DNA from: Deltaproteobacteria bacterium
Lineage (GTDB): Bacteria > Myxococcota_A > UBA9160 > SZUA-336
NCBI GenBank assembly: GCA_029261925.1
Contig: JAJDAJ010000084.1
Span: 1-55,948, forward strand
DNA: 55,948 bases
Reading direction: 5' to 3'
Part shown: positions 26,223 to 34,417 of the stretch, piece after piece
How the letters are laid out: every line of letters starts with the position of its first letter
How positions within the stretch are numbered: position 1 is the first letter of the stretch
The notes under the pieces: generated by a model
What the model was told of the DNA's origin: nothing
Databases searched by the model: none
Seen by the model: the letters and a program-made list of their open reading frames with translations, nothing else
Made by a program: the position numbers and the translations under genes

Positions 26223-26750
26223 ATGAGCGCACAGCCGATCCCGCTCGACGACGCACAGCCAGAGCCGCTCCACACGATCTCGCTCTTCGTCAACAACAAG
26301 CCCGGCGTCCTTGTCCGGGTAGCGCTCGCCTTCGCCCGGCGCGGCTTCAACATCGAGAGCCTCGTCGTCAGCCACGGTGCGGACGAGCGCTTCTCGCGCA
26401 TCACGATCACCTGCCGGGGAGCGACGCGGGTGCTCGATCAGATGATCCGCCAGCTCGCCAAGCTCGTGGACGTGGTGCGCGCCGTCGATCACACCAGTGA
26501 TGCGGCCTACGAGACAGAGATCGCGCTCATCAAGGTCGAGTGCCGCGCCGACGAGCGCACGGAGGTGCTCCAGATCGTGGAGCACTACAAGGCCAGGGTC
26601 GTCGACTTCGGGCCCGACTCGCTGATGCTCCAGGTCTACGGGCCGAGCGAGAAGCTCGACGCCTTCACCGAGCTGCTCCGATCGTTCCGCATCCTGGAGG
26701 TGATCCGGTCCGGAAAGCTGCTGATGGCTCGCGGGCGGCAGGTGACCTGA
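26223..26750 (+). CDS. ilvN: Acetolactate synthase, small regulatory subunit
   Basis: 175 residues. An N-terminal ACT domain begins at HTISLFVNNKPGVLVRVALAF and contains the valine-binding RGFNIESLVV segment. The C-terminal half (VEHYKARVVDFGPDSLMLQV, FTELLRSFRILEVIRSGKLL) is the second ACT-like activation domain of the IlvH/IlvN type. It activates IlvB and confers valine feedback inhibition. The start overlaps the ilvB stop region (TGAGATGAG), indicating coupled translation. The gene downstream is a transposase; the ilvC expected in many ilvBN operons is not present here. Confidence 0.95.
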   Translation: MSAQPIPLDDAQPEPLHTISLFVNNKPGVLVRVALAFARRGFNIESLVVSHGADERFSRITITCRGATRVLDQMIRQLAKLVDVVRAVDHTSDAAYETEIALIKVECRADERTEVLQIVEHYKARVVDFGPDSLMLQVYGPSEKLDAFTELLRSFRILEVIRSGKLLMARGRQVT

Positions 26751-26821
26751 GCGGGTGGTGCGCTTCCGCGCTTTGTTTGGGCTCGGTGCGGCTGGCTGCT
26801 GGCTGCTCGGTGCGGCTGCTC

Positions 26822-26834
26822 GGTGCCAGGTAAT
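26822..26834 (+). repeat. Interspersed repeat copy (one mismatch) upstream of the RAYT transposase
   Basis: GGTGCCAGGTAAT, one base from the consensus, lies 99 bases before the RAYT start in the gap 26751-26933. It is preceded by direct repeats of GGCTCGGTGCGGCTG (from 26779) and followed by TGACTCAATTTCACGCTAGCG, given here as flanking text only. This places a repeat beside the transposase gene, as expected for REP/RAYT systems. Confidence 0.75.
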
Positions 26835-26933
26835 GACTCAATTTCACGCTAGCGCGAACGATATCTGACAGGCGCCGCGTGGAGTTCGCATCGCTCGTCC
26901 TGCGCGGGCACGCGAATTGCTCTCTGGCAGCAG

Positions 26934-27764
26934 ATGGGCCGGCCGCTTCGCTGTCATCGTCCGGGGACGTATCACCTGCTCACCAGTCGTTGCCAGCAGG
27001 CCAGGTTCTTCTTCCGGCCTGATGCACGGATCAATCGGGCCGTTCTCGTATGGCTGGCTCGTGCGCAGGAGCGCTGGCCGGGCGTCCGCGTCTTCGCGAT
27101 CTGCGTGATGTCGAACCATCTCCACGTGCTCGTCGAGGATGTGGCTGGAGACCTGGCTGCGTGGTCGGCGTACGTGCTGGGCAATCTCGCGCGTTCGGTC
27201 AACCGTATTCGCGGGCGAGAGGGACAGGTGTTTGCCCGGCGCTACTCGGCCGAGCCGGTACTCGACACCGAGGCCCTGCTGGATCGGTTCGCGTACATCG
27301 TCTGCAATCCGGTTCAAGCCGGCCTCTGTGCCCGCGCGGCGGACTGGCCGGGGATCAACCTCTGGTCGCGTAGCGGGCAGATCGAGCGATGGGTCACGAA
27401 GCGCGGGGTGTTCGCCATCTACCCCCTCCCCGGGATGGGATCGCGAGGCGTGACGGAGGTCCGGGAGAGAGAGCGCGGGTTGGGCGAGGCACGCGCGCGC
27501 GCTGGGCTGGGTGTGCTGGGAGTGGCTCGGATCCTGGCGCAGCGGTGGCAAGACCGTCCGACCAGGCCGAAGCGTTCGCCACGGCCCATGTGTCATGCGG
27601 CGGATCGGGCCCTCCGCGAGGCGTTCGCCGAGGCCCACCGGGCATTCGTCGCAGCGTTTCGCGAGGCGTCAGCCCGGCTCCGAGAAGGCTTCGCCGGGGC
27701 CGTCTTTCCTCCGTGGTCCTATCCCCCGGGACGCCCGCTGGTACGCACAGGGGCGACCGCGTAG
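26934..27764 (+). CDS. REP-associated tyrosine transposase (RAYT, Y1/IS200-like HUH endonuclease)
   Basis: 276 residues. MGRPLRCHRPGTYHLLTSR is the typical RAYT opening. The metal-binding His pair is in CVMSNHLHVLVE (residues about 58-69). The candidate catalytic Tyr is in FAYIVCNPVQAGLC (about 122-135), a very conserved RAYT helix. About 90 Arg/Ala-rich residues extend beyond the core. RAYTs are single-copy, domesticated relatives of IS200/IS605 transposases that nick single-stranded REP hairpins, usually without flanking terminal repeats. All catalytic motifs are intact. No clear ribosome site precedes ATG 26934. The window contains many copies of one short repeat, its plausible substrate. 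Confidence 0.88.
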   Translation: MGRPLRCHRPGTYHLLTSRCQQARFFFRPDARINRAVLVWLARAQERWPGVRVFAICVMSNHLHVLVEDVAGDLAAWSAYVLGNLARSVNRIRGREGQVFARRYSAEPVLDTEALLDRFAYIVCNPVQAGLCARAADWPGINLWSRSGQIERWVTKRGVFAIYPLPGMGSRGVTEVRERERGLGEARARAGLGVLGVARILAQRWQDRPTRPKRSPRPMCHAADRALREAFAEAHRAFVAAFREASARLREGFAGAVFPPWSYPPGRPLVRTGATA

Positions 27765-27924
27765 CCGGGATCGAGGCCCAGGGCGACGGGTGCGTAGGCC
27801 CGCCAGCGGGGAATGGCGTGTGCCGGAGTCCCGGGACCGCCGACCCTCGGGGTCTTGTGGTCCAGATGGGCGCAGCGTGAACCGCGATCGAGAATCCGAG
27901 TCGCCAAGCGGGCCCGGGCCCGAT

Positions 27925-28974
27925 CTAGAGCGCGTAGAGAGCGGCGTACTCCGGATCGCGGGCGGCGATTTGGCGAGCGGTTTCCAGCATTACCTGGCAC
28001 TGCTTGAACGTCGCGTCGTCCTGCATCTTGCCGTCGATCATCGCAGTCCCGCTACCGTCTGGCATGGACTCGACCACCCGTTTCGCCCAGGCGACCTCGT
28101 CTGGCTCCGGACTGAAGACGCGTTTGGCGATCTCGATCTGGGATGGGTGCAGGGACCACGCGCCGACGCAGCCGAGCAGGAAGGCGTTGCGGAACTGGTC
28201 CTCGCACGCGATCGGATCATCGATCGCACCGAACGGCCCGTAGTAGGGCCGCGCCCCGCTGGCGGCGCAGGCATCCACCATCCGGGCCAGCGTGTAGTGC
28301 CAGAGGTCCTGTTGGGACGTGGGCCTCTGCGCGTCGGGCTCGGCCGGATCGGGATCCGAGCGCACGAGGTAGCCCGGGTGGCCGCCGCCGACGCGCGTGG
28401 TCTTCATCCGGCGAGACGCCGCGAGATCCGCCGGCCCGAGGCTCAACCCCTGCATCCGTGGACTCGCCATGACGATCTCCTCGACATTGGCCACGCCGAG
28501 CGCCGTCTCGAGAATCGCGTGAACCAGGATCGGGCGTTCAAGTCCGGCGCGGGCCTCGAGCTGCGCAAGGAGCTGGTCGACGAAGTGGATGTCCCACGGG
28601 CCCTCGACCTTCGGGATCATGATGACATCGAGGCGGTTTCCCACCTCGCCCACGAGCCGCGTGATGTCATCCAGGAACCATGGGCTGTCGAGACTGTTCA
28701 CGCGCGTCCACAGCTGCGTGGCCCCGAGGTCGTGAGTGCTGACAATGTCGATCAGCCCTTCGCGAGCCTGTGCCTTGCGGTCGGTCGGGACGGCGTCTTC
28801 CAGATTGCCGAGAAGCACGTCGACCTTCGTGGCGATGTCGGGGATCTTGGAAGCCATCTTCGGATTGCTCGGATCGAAGAAATGGATCATCCGGGTCGGA
28901 ACAGCGGGAATCGCTCGGATTGGGGCGGGGGCGCCAAGGGCCTTGGGCTCGAAGAAGCGACGGGGGCTATGCAT
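27925..28974 (-). CDS. HpcH/HpaI-superfamily CoA ester lyase (malyl-CoA/citramalyl-CoA lyase-like)
   Basis: 349 residues, longer than CitE and close to malyl-CoA/beta-methylmalyl-CoA lyases. Diagnostic segments are [12 protein letters not shown] (acidic residue of the metal site), [29 protein letters not shown] with the Mg-binding Glu, and [14 protein letters not shown]. The C-terminal [17 protein letters not shown] carries the HPxQ motif of the family. It should cleave or form a C-C bond in a beta-hydroxyacyl-CoA. ATG 28974 is 8 bases after TAGATT and lacks a Shine-Dalgarno. An 11-base match to the interspersed repeat (TTACCTGGCAC, about 27990) lies in its C-terminal coding part. The 160 bases between its stop and the RAYT gene hold nothing recognised. 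Confidence 0.85.
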   Translation of the reverse strand: MHSPRRFFEPKALGAPAPIRAIPAVPTRMIHFFDPSNPKMASKIPDIATKVDVLLGNLEDAVPTDRKAQAREGLIDIVSTHDLGATQLWTRVNSLDSPWFLDDITRLVGEVGNRLDVIMIPKVEGPWDIHFVDQLLAQLEARAGLERPILVHAILETALGVANVEEIVMASPRMQGLSLGPADLAASRRMKTTRVGGGHPGYLVRSDPDPAEPDAQRPTSQQDLWHYTLARMVDACAASGARPYYGPFGAIDDPIACEDQFRNAFLLGCVGAWSLHPSQIEIAKRVFSPEPDEVAWAKRVVESMPDGSGTAMIDGKMQDDATFKQCQVMLETARQIAARDPEYAALYAL

Positions 28975-28982
28975 GGCACGCG

Positions 28983-28988
28983 AATCTA
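28983..28988 (-). promoter_or_regulatory. TAGATT -10 element exactly 8 bases before the CoA ester lyase ATG
   Basis: Minus-strand TAGATT-N8-ATG; the intervening CGCGTGCC contains no ribosome site, so a leaderless transcript is likely. Confidence 0.45.
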
Positions 28989-29066
28989 CCACCCGGCCTG
29001 CGCCCGTGCTCTCACCTGGCCACACTCTACTGATGGGCCGGCGGTCGTCACCCGTCGGTGGCGGTG

Positions 29067-29183
29067 GTTATCTGGCACCGCTCCTAGCTCCGAGCAGGTT
29101 CCGGGCACCGCTCCCAGAGGCCGACGGTTGACGGGCACGCTCCGGCACCGACCGCCCCGGCTGGCCGCCCGGTGCCAGGTACC
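29067..29183. repeat. Two variant copies of the interspersed repeat in opposite orientation
   Basis: GTTATCTGGCACC (29067-29079, minus orientation, one mismatch) and GGTGCCAGGTACC (29171-29183, plus orientation, with the TAAC end changed to TACC). CTCCGGCACCGACC lies between them. They occupy the 341-base divergent gap 28975-29315 between the CoA ester lyase and peroxiredoxin, which otherwise holds only the two promoters. Confidence 0.7.
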
Positions 29184-29272
29184 CGCCCAGGGCGCCCGCC
29201 GAGCCGCGAGCCAGCTGGGCGGTACCGCTGGCGCCGACGTGGGCCAGCGGAACCCGGACTGGAGGCGGCTGC

Positions 29273-29278
29273 TATGAT
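29273..29278 (+). promoter_or_regulatory. TATGAT -10 element for the peroxiredoxin gene
   Basis: GC-TATGAT-TCGCC is 37 bases upstream of ATG 29316, giving a leader of about 30 bases that contains GAGGAGA. It is the same hexamer as at 2069, 7226, 18807 and 43534. Confidence 0.45.
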
Positions 29279-29315
29279 TCGCCGTCCGATCCAAACAACC
29301 CCCGAGGAGAAGCAC

Positions 29316-29798
29316 ATGGCAGTCAAGGCTGGCGACAAGGTCCCGAGCGTCAACCTCAAGGAGCTGACGGGTGACGGCATCAAGGACGTCTCCACCGACG
29401 ATCTCCTGGCGGGGCGCAAGGTAGTCGTGTTGTCGGTGCCAGGTGCCTTCACGCCCCTCTGCTCCGCACAGCACCTGCCCGGATTCATCGAGCACGCCGC
29501 CTCGATCAAGGGCAAGGGCGTGGATGAGATCGTGTGCATCGCGGTCAACGATCCCTTCGTCATGGACGCGTGGTCGAAGGATCGCGGAGCGGGCGACCGC
29601 GTCCGGCTGCTTTCCGATGGCAACGGAGAGCTCAGCCAGGCGCTCGGCCTCACCATGGACGGCAGCGGCGCCGGCCTGGGGATGCGGGGGCAGCGTTTCG
29701 CGATGATCGTGGACGACGGGAAGATCTCTCTGCTCAACGTCGAGGCGCCGGGCAAGTTCGAGGTCAGCGACGCGGAGACGATCCTCAAGGCGCTCTAG
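29316..29798 (+). CDS. Peroxiredoxin (Prx5/redoxin type)
   Basis: 160 residues, a thiol peroxidase reducing H2O2 and organic peroxides. The motif VPGAFTPLCSAQHLPGF carries the peroxidatic Cys (normally PGAFTPTCS; Thr replaced by Leu at the position before Cys). The Prx5-type VNDPFVMDAWSKD and RLLSDGNGELSQALGL segments are present. ATG 29316 is chosen over an ATG at 29274 because GAGGAGA lies directly upstream. The resolving thiol is not obvious, so it may be a one-Cys enzyme using glutathione or thioredoxin. Its stop overlaps the convergent hypothetical gene by 4 bases. Confidence 0.9.
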   Translation: MAVKAGDKVPSVNLKELTGDGIKDVSTDDLLAGRKVVVLSVPGAFTPLCSAQHLPGFIEHAASIKGKGVDEIVCIAVNDPFVMDAWSKDRGAGDRVRLLSDGNGELSQALGLTMDGSGAGLGMRGQRFAMIVDDGKISLLNVEAPGKFEVSDAETILKAL

Positions 29799-30226
29799 CC
29801 GGCCTCCGGGCCCGGGGTACCGTCCAGCCACTCGGCGCGGGACATGGAGCGCACCCGCAGACCGCCCGGTATTCGATCGATGCAGATCAGTCGCGGATTC
29901 TCGTCGTTCTCGCGCAGCTGCAGGTCGAGGCCGGGGAGTACGTCGCGATCGTGTGCGCCGCCGGGGCTCCAGGCCCCGCAGAGCGCGGCGCCGATCACGG
30001 CCCACCAGGGCTCATCCTCGGCCGCGCCGACCGCAGCCGTAGGGGCCGCCTCCGCACCGAGCTCGATGTGCAGGCCGCCCGACCCGGGCACCACCTCCAG
30101 CCGCGCGTGCTCGAAGGTGAGCGCCAGGCCCTCCGTGACCGCGGGGCGGTTACCTGGCACCGTCTCGACCCGCAGCAGCCGGGACCGCACGCGGGTCAGC
30201 GCTTCGAGGATCGGCTGGCGCTCCAC
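29795..30226 (-). CDS. Hypothetical protein, contains an interspersed repeat in its coding sequence
   Basis: 143 residues from GTG 30226, without a clear ribosome site. No family was recognised. A predicted alpha/beta pattern is visible: a short N-terminal helix (ILEALTRVRSRLLRVE), then strands such as GLHIELGAE, AVIGAALCGAWS and NPRLICIDRIPGGLRVRS. A perfect repeat copy at 30149-30161 encodes Val-Pro-Gly-Asn near residues 23-26. That implies either tolerated insertion of the repeat or that the extreme N-terminus is not coding. It overlaps the peroxiredoxin stop by 4 bases. The frame could be spurious, but its composition fits neighbouring genes. Confidence 0.5.
   Translation of the reverse strand: MERQPILEALTRVRSRLLRVETVPGNRPAVTEGLALTFEHARLEVVPGSGGLHIELGAEAAPTAAVGAAEDEPWWAVIGAALCGAWSPGGAHDRDVLPGLDLQLRENDENPRLICIDRIPGGLRVRSMSRAEWLDGTPGPEAG
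30149..30161 (-). repeat. Interspersed repeat copy inside a coding frame
   Basis: Perfect GTTACCTGGCACC, the only perfect copy seen inside a predicted gene (29795-30226), where it encodes VPGN. Confidence 0.8.
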
Positions 30227-30266
30227 GGCCCGAGCCTAGCCCAGGCGGCGCGGTGAGCGACGCTGC

Positions 30267-30272
30267 TACACT
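30267..30272 (+). promoter_or_regulatory. TACACT -10 element for the ClC gene
   Basis: GC-TACACT-GCGCC lies 18 bases before GTG 30291, with GGAGGAG in between. The predicted leader is only about 12 bases. No -35 match is evident. Confidence 0.4.
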
Positions 30273-30290
30273 GCGCCGCCCGGAGGAGCC

Positions 30291-32099
30291 GTGACCGCGC
30301 CGCAACGACCACCCGGACTCGCCGAGCGCCTCCGGGAGCTGAGCACGCGATGGATCCTCCTCGGCATCGCGGTGGGCCTGCTCTCGGGCCTGGTCGCGGT
30401 CGTGTTCTTCGTCCTGCTCGAGTCGGCCAGCTGGCTGACGTTCGACTTGCTGGCCGGCAGCCCGCTCCCGCAGCCCCCGGGCGACGCGCTCTTCGAGAGC
30501 CACGAGCGCGCGCATGAGCCGCGCCGGTGGCTGTTCTTCGCGCTCCCGGCGATCGGCGGCCTGCTCTCCGGGCTGGTCGTATACCGGTTCGCACCCGAGG
30601 CGGAGGGCCACGGCACCGACGCGGTCCTGGCCGCTTTCCACACCCGGCGCGGGGAGATCCGGGGCCGCGTGCCCCTGGTCAAGGGCCTGGCGACCATCCT
30701 CACACTGTCCACGGGCGGCAGCGCGGGCAAGGAGGGGCCGATCGCGCAGATCGGCGCGGGCGTGGGTTCATGGCTGGCCTCACGTCTCCAGCTCAGCTCG
30801 CGCGATCGCCGCATCCTGCTGCTGGCGGGCATGGCCGGCGGACTCGGCGCGATCTTCCGGGCGCCTCTGGGAAGTGCGATCACGGCCATCGAGGTCCTGT
30901 ACCGGGAGGACTTCGAGTCCGACGCCCTGATCCCCTGCGTGATCTCCTCTGTGACGGCGTACGTACTGTTCATGCTCCTCATCGGGGGCGAGCGCATCTT
31001 CGCTGTGCCCGCCCTGTCCCTCGTCGCGCCCATCGAGATGCCGGGCTACCTCCTCCTGGCGCTCCTCACGGTCCCGATCGGCCGCGCCTACATCCGCATC
31101 TTCTATGGAACCCGCAACCAGCTGTTCCGCCGCATACCCGGGCCGAGGTGGGTGCGGCCGATGCTCGGAGGTCTGGGCGTCGGGATCATCGGGCTCTGGG
31201 TCCCCGAGGTCTACGGTGCCGGCTGGGGGTACATCCAGCAGGCCCTCGATGGTCGGTTGCTGCTGCAGACGATGGCGCTGATCGTGGTCGCGAAGATCCT
31301 CGCGACCTCGCTCACGATCGGCTCCGGCGGCAGCGGCGGGGTCTTCGGCCCCACGCTCTTCATCGGGGGGATGCTGGGCGGCGTGATCGGATACGGCGGA
31401 GCTCAGCTCGCGCCCGCCCTGTTCCCCCATCCGGAGGCGTATGTGCTGGTCGGGATGGCGAGCTTCTTCTCGGGGGTCGCCAGCGCGCCGATCGGCGCGA
31501 TGCTCATGGTCACCGAGATGACGGGCGGCTACGCGCTCCTGCCGCCGCTGATGATGGTGTCGGTGGTCGCGATCCTGCTCATGCGCCAGACGTCGATCTA
31601 CGAGCACCAGGTCAAGGATCGCTTCCATTCGCCGGCCCACGTCGCCGATCTGACGATCAACGTGCTGGAGAAGATGAAGGTCTCCGACGTCTTCGAGACG
31701 GCCGCCGACGTGCACACGGTCTCACCGGGCACCGGGTTCGAGCGCCTGCGCTCCCTGATTCTGGTCGCCCGCGAGGCGACCGTCCCGGTGATCGGTACCG
31801 ATGGCGAGCTCGTCGGCCTGGTCACGGCCGAGCAGCTGCGGCCGGTCATGGACGACCGGCAGCTCGAGCACTTCGTCGTGGCCGGCGACATCGCCGCACC
31901 CCCGGCCTCGGTTTACCCCGACGACGACCTGTACCGGGCTCACGAGCTCTTCCGTCAGACCGGGTGTCCTCAGATCCCCGTCCTGGATCCGGCGTCCTCC
32001 GAGAACGGGGGCGTCTCCATCGTGGGAATGCTCGACTACCGCCAGATGATGCGAGCCTACGAGCGCGAGCTGGCGCGCCGGCGTGAGGACGCGGCCTGA
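30291..32099 (+). CDS. ClC-type chloride channel/antiporter with C-terminal CBS pair
   Basis: 602 residues from GTG 30291 behind GGAGGAG. Residues 20-445 form the ClC membrane domain, with GGSAGKEGP carrying the gating-type Glu, and GSGGSGGVFGP forming the second anion-binding loop; around 10 or more hydrophobic helices are visible. Residues 460-600 contain two CBS-like units (KVSDVFETAADVHTVSP and FVVAGDIAAPPASVYPDDD) expected to bind adenine nucleotides and regulate gating. The intact GKEGP Glu is consistent with Cl/H antiport, but it does not decide between channel and exchanger. The next gene is convergent, across a repeat-containing gap. Confidence 0.92.
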   Translation: MTAPQRPPGLAERLRELSTRWILLGIAVGLLSGLVAVVFFVLLESASWLTFDLLAGSPLPQPPGDALFESHERAHEPRRWLFFALPAIGGLLSGLVVYRFAPEAEGHGTDAVLAAFHTRRGEIRGRVPLVKGLATILTLSTGGSAGKEGPIAQIGAGVGSWLASRLQLSSRDRRILLLAGMAGGLGAIFRAPLGSAITAIEVLYREDFESDALIPCVISSVTAYVLFMLLIGGERIFAVPALSLVAPIEMPGYLLLALLTVPIGRAYIRIFYGTRNQLFRRIPGPRWVRPMLGGLGVGIIGLWVPEVYGAGWGYIQQALDGRLLLQTMALIVVAKILATSLTIGSGGSGGVFGPTLFIGGMLGGVIGYGGAQLAPALFPHPEAYVLVGMASFFSGVASAPIGAMLMVTEMTGGYALLPPLMMVSVVAILLMRQTSIYEHQVKDRFHSPAHVADLTINVLEKMKVSDVFETAADVHTVSPGTGFERLRSLILVAREATVPVIGTDGELVGLVTAEQLRPVMDDRQLEHFVVAGDIAAPPASVYPDDDLYRAHELFRQTGCPQIPVLDPASSENGGVSIVGMLDYRQMMRAYERELARRREDAA

Positions 32100-32123
32100 C
32101 ACCCGGCCCCGGCGTCGTACAAC

Positions 32124-32249
32124 CGGTGCCAGGTGCCCGGCACCGGATGTCGGTCCGGCTCGGTTACCTGGCACCGCGACTGAGTCGCGACAGCAAGTCG
32201 CAAGCCAGCTCGGAACAAGTCATAGTGACTCGACCGGTTACCTGGCACC
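32124..32249 (-). repeat. Two inverted copies of the interspersed repeat and a palindromic derivative
   Basis: Perfect GTTACCTGGCACC at 32163-32175 and 32237-32249, 74 bases apart. Just before them, CGGTGCC...GGCACCG at 32124-32146 is an imperfect palindrome built from the same half-sites. The 62 bases between the copies include TGAGTCGCGACAGCAAGTCGC. They fill the convergent gap 32100-32288 between ClC and the APH-like gene, and these are the last copies seen in the window. The palindrome could also act as a hairpin terminator for ClC, but no T-run follows. Confidence 0.85.
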
Positions 32250-32288
32250 GCTGGTCAGCCCGGCGAGCACCGCCGCTTGCCCGCATGC

Positions 32289-33341
32289 TCACACGCCGAG
32301 GCGCTGGAGCTGCTCGCGGGCGGCGATGGCGAAGGCGTCGATCTGGGTGCGGAAGGCGTCGACGTCGGCGTTCCCACCCATCACGCCCTTCATGTATCGC
32401 GACATCACGCCCTCGACGATGGCCGCGAAGCGCCAGTACTGGAAGGCGCGGTAGTAGTCGATGCGCGACAGGTCGCGGCCGGTGAGCTCGGTGTAGCGCG
32501 CCATCAGCTCGGCGCGGTCGGGGAAGCCTCCGGCGACGCTCGGCGCCATGGCGGCGCCTCGCTGGGCGCTGGGGTCGTCCTCGCCCGGCTGCGCCCAGCC
32601 ATTGAGCAGGTAGCCCATGTCGGCGAGCGGATCGCCGAGCGTGCACAGCTCCCAGTCGAGCACCGCCGCCACGCTACCGTCGTCGGCGGTGAGCGTGTTG
32701 CCGAGCCGGTAGTCGCCATGGACGATCGTCGCGCCGACCTGCTCGGGCGCGATCTTCTCGAGCAGGCCGTGAACCTCGTCCATCAGGGGCAGCTCGCGCG
32801 TCCGGGTCTTCTCCCACTGGGTCTGCCAGCGCCGCAGCTGCCGCGCCAGGTAGGCCTCGCGCCGCCCGAGGTCGCCGAGACCGACGGCGTCGATGTCCAC
32901 CTGGTGCAGCGCGGCGAGAACCTCGACCAGGGCGTGGCCGATCCGCTGTCGCGCCCCGGGATCGAAGTGGGACTCGACCTGGGCGGCGGATGCGAGGACG
33001 TGGCCGTCGATGAACGCCATCACGTAGAACGGTGCCCCGTTGACGGCGTCGTCCTCGCACAGGGCCAGGGCGGGCGGTACCGGGACCGGGGTCGGGGCGA
33101 GCGCCGCGATGATCCGGTGCTCGCGCGCCATGTCGTGCGCCGTGGCGATCACCGCGCCCAGTGGCGGCCGGCGCAGCACGTAGTGCTCGCCGCGGTCGTC
33201 GGTCACGCGGAAGGTCAGGTTCGAGTGGCCGCCCGTGATCAGCTCGAAGCGCAGCGGGGGGCGCAGCCCGGCGACGTGTGCCTCGAGCCACGCGGTCAGG
33301 GGCGCGGGATCGATCCCGGGGACGTCCGTTCCGGTGGTCAC
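32289..33341 (-). CDS. APH-family phosphotransferase (ACAD10/11-type kinase-like protein)
   Basis: 350 residues from GTG 33341, which overlaps the upstream gene's stop as GTGA. Kinase-like features are present: GGHSNLTFRV (nucleotide loop), HYVLRRPPLG with the catalytic-fold Lys/Arg region, the Brenner motif HGDYRLGNTL and VLDWELCTLGDPLADMGY (DxE metal motif). This subgroup is regularly adjacent to acyl-CoA dehydrogenases and is homologous to the kinase domain of ACAD10/11, which phosphorylates 4-hydroxyacyl-CoAs. Coupling to two acyl-CoA dehydrogenases here supports that role, but the substrate is unproven. Confidence 0.87.
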   Translation of the reverse strand: MTTGTDVPGIDPAPLTAWLEAHVAGLRPPLRFELITGGHSNLTFRVTDDRGEHYVLRRPPLGAVIATAHDMAREHRIIAALAPTPVPVPPALALCEDDAVNGAPFYVMAFIDGHVLASAAQVESHFDPGARQRIGHALVEVLAALHQVDIDAVGLGDLGRREAYLARQLRRWQTQWEKTRTRELPLMDEVHGLLEKIAPEQVGATIVHGDYRLGNTLTADDGSVAAVLDWELCTLGDPLADMGYLLNGWAQPGEDDPSAQRGAAMAPSVAGGFPDRAELMARYTELTGRDLSRIDYYRAFQYWRFAAIVEGVMSRYMKGVMGGNADVDAFRTQIDAFAIAAREQLQRLGV

Positions 33342-34417
33342 GCGCCGGCCGGTCCGACCAGCGTGGCGAGCTCGTCGTACCACACGGTCGCGCCGCCCCA
33401 GAGCTGCTCGCTGCCGAGCAGGCGCTTGTAGAAGTAGTGCAGATCCAGCTCCCAGGTGAAGCCGATGCCGCCGTGGATCTGGATCGCGCTGGCGCCCACC
33501 TGGGGATACTCGTCGGCGGCCCAGGCACGTGCCATCACGGCCGTGCGGTGCCGCTCGGTGTCGTCGGCGTGATCGGCCGCCCAGAGCGCGTGGTAGGCGC
33601 CGGCCCGGCCGAGCTCGACGGTCTGCAGGCTCTCGGCACAGAGGTGTGCGACCGCCTGGAAAGCGCCGATCGGCTTGCCGAACTGCTCGCGCGTCTTGGC
33701 GTACTCGACGGCGCGCTCGTGTGCCGCCCGGGCCGCGCCGAGCGCATCGAGTGCGATCCCGAGCAGCACGCGGTCGAGCGCGGGCGCGAGCGCCCCGACG
33801 TCGCCGAGTCGCTGCCCCGGCGCGCCGTCGAGGCGCACCCGGGCCAGGCGTCGCGCGCCGTCGACGTCGGGCGTGGGCTGCACCACGACGCCCGGCCCGG
33901 CGGTGTCGATGGCGTAGACGCCGTCGTCGGTCGTGACCAGGAGCACGTCGGCCCAGGCGGCGTCGATCACCTCGGACTTCTCGCCCGTGACGCGGCCCGC
34001 GTTCGCGGTGCAGCCGGGCGTGCGCCAGGCACGCGGGTCGGCCCCGGTCTCCATCAGCGCCAGGGTCCCGATGCGGCTGCCGTCGGCCAGGCCGGGCAGC
34101 AGCTCGGCGGCGTCGAGCGCCAGCGCCGCCGAGACCGCGCCGACCGCGGATGAGAGGTAGGGCGCGGGCAGGACGACCCGCCCCATCTCCTCGAGCACGA
34201 TGCCGGCCTCGATCATGCCGGCCCCGGCGCCGCCGTGTGCCTCGGGGACCAGCAGCCCGACCAGGCCCAGCTCCGCGAGCTGCTTCCACACCCCGGGATC
34301 CCGGCCGACGGGGTCCTCCCAGAGCTGGGCCGTGCGCTCGATGGGCGCCTGCTCCGTGAGCAGGCGCCGCACGGTGTCGCGGAGCTCCTCCTGCTCGCTG
34401 CTGAGCTCGGTGTCCAT
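33338..34417 (-). CDS. Acyl-CoA dehydrogenase, subunit A of an adjacent pair
   Basis: 359 residues from ATG 34417. An N-terminal helical domain (SSEQEELRDTVRRLL) is followed by the beta-barrel middle, which is short and lacks the usual W-x-(I/V)-(N/T)-G-x-K signature. The C-terminal helical domain has AVEYAKTREQFGKPIGAFQAVAH and ASAIQIHGGIGFTWELDLHYFYKR, where the WE-x-D segment is at the catalytic-base region. FAD-dependent alpha,beta-dehydrogenation of an acyl-CoA is expected. It overlaps both neighbours by 1-4 bases. Paired short and long dehydrogenases encoded together often assemble as alpha2-beta2 heterotetramers in steroid and branched-chain degradation. Confidence 0.9.
   Translation of the reverse strand: MDTELSSEQEELRDTVRRLLTEQAPIERTAQLWEDPVGRDPGVWKQLAELGLVGLLVPEAHGGAGAGMIEAGIVLEEMGRVVLPAPYLSSAVGAVSAALALDAAELLPGLADGSRIGTLALMETGADPRAWRTPGCTANAGRVTGEKSEVIDAAWADVLLVTTDDGVYAIDTAGPGVVVQPTPDVDGARRLARVRLDGAPGQRLGDVGALAPALDRVLLGIALDALGAARAAHERAVEYAKTREQFGKPIGAFQAVAHLCAESLQTVELGRAGAYHALWAADHADDTERHRTAVMARAWAADEYPQVGASAIQIHGGIGFTWELDLHYFYKRLLGSEQLWGGATVWYDELATLVGPAGA

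Noticed and set aside
26751..27924. A complete insertion sequence around the transposase gene
   Set aside because: No terminal inverted repeats, target duplication or accessory TnpB were seen; RAYT genes are normally not part of autonomous IS elements.
27989..28001. TTACCTGGCAC inside the CoA ester lyase gene as a repeat copy
   Set aside because: Only 11 bases match, and it lies within a coding region with ordinary codon use; treated as chance.
29438..29452. GGTGCCAGGTGCC in the peroxiredoxin gene as a repeat copy
   Set aside because: It encodes the conserved VPGAF catalytic motif, so similarity to the repeat is coincidental.
32124..32146. GGTGCC/GGCACC palindrome as an intrinsic terminator for ClC
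   Set aside because: No T-run follows the stem and it is made of the same half-sites as the interspersed repeat, so repeat derivation is the simpler explanation.
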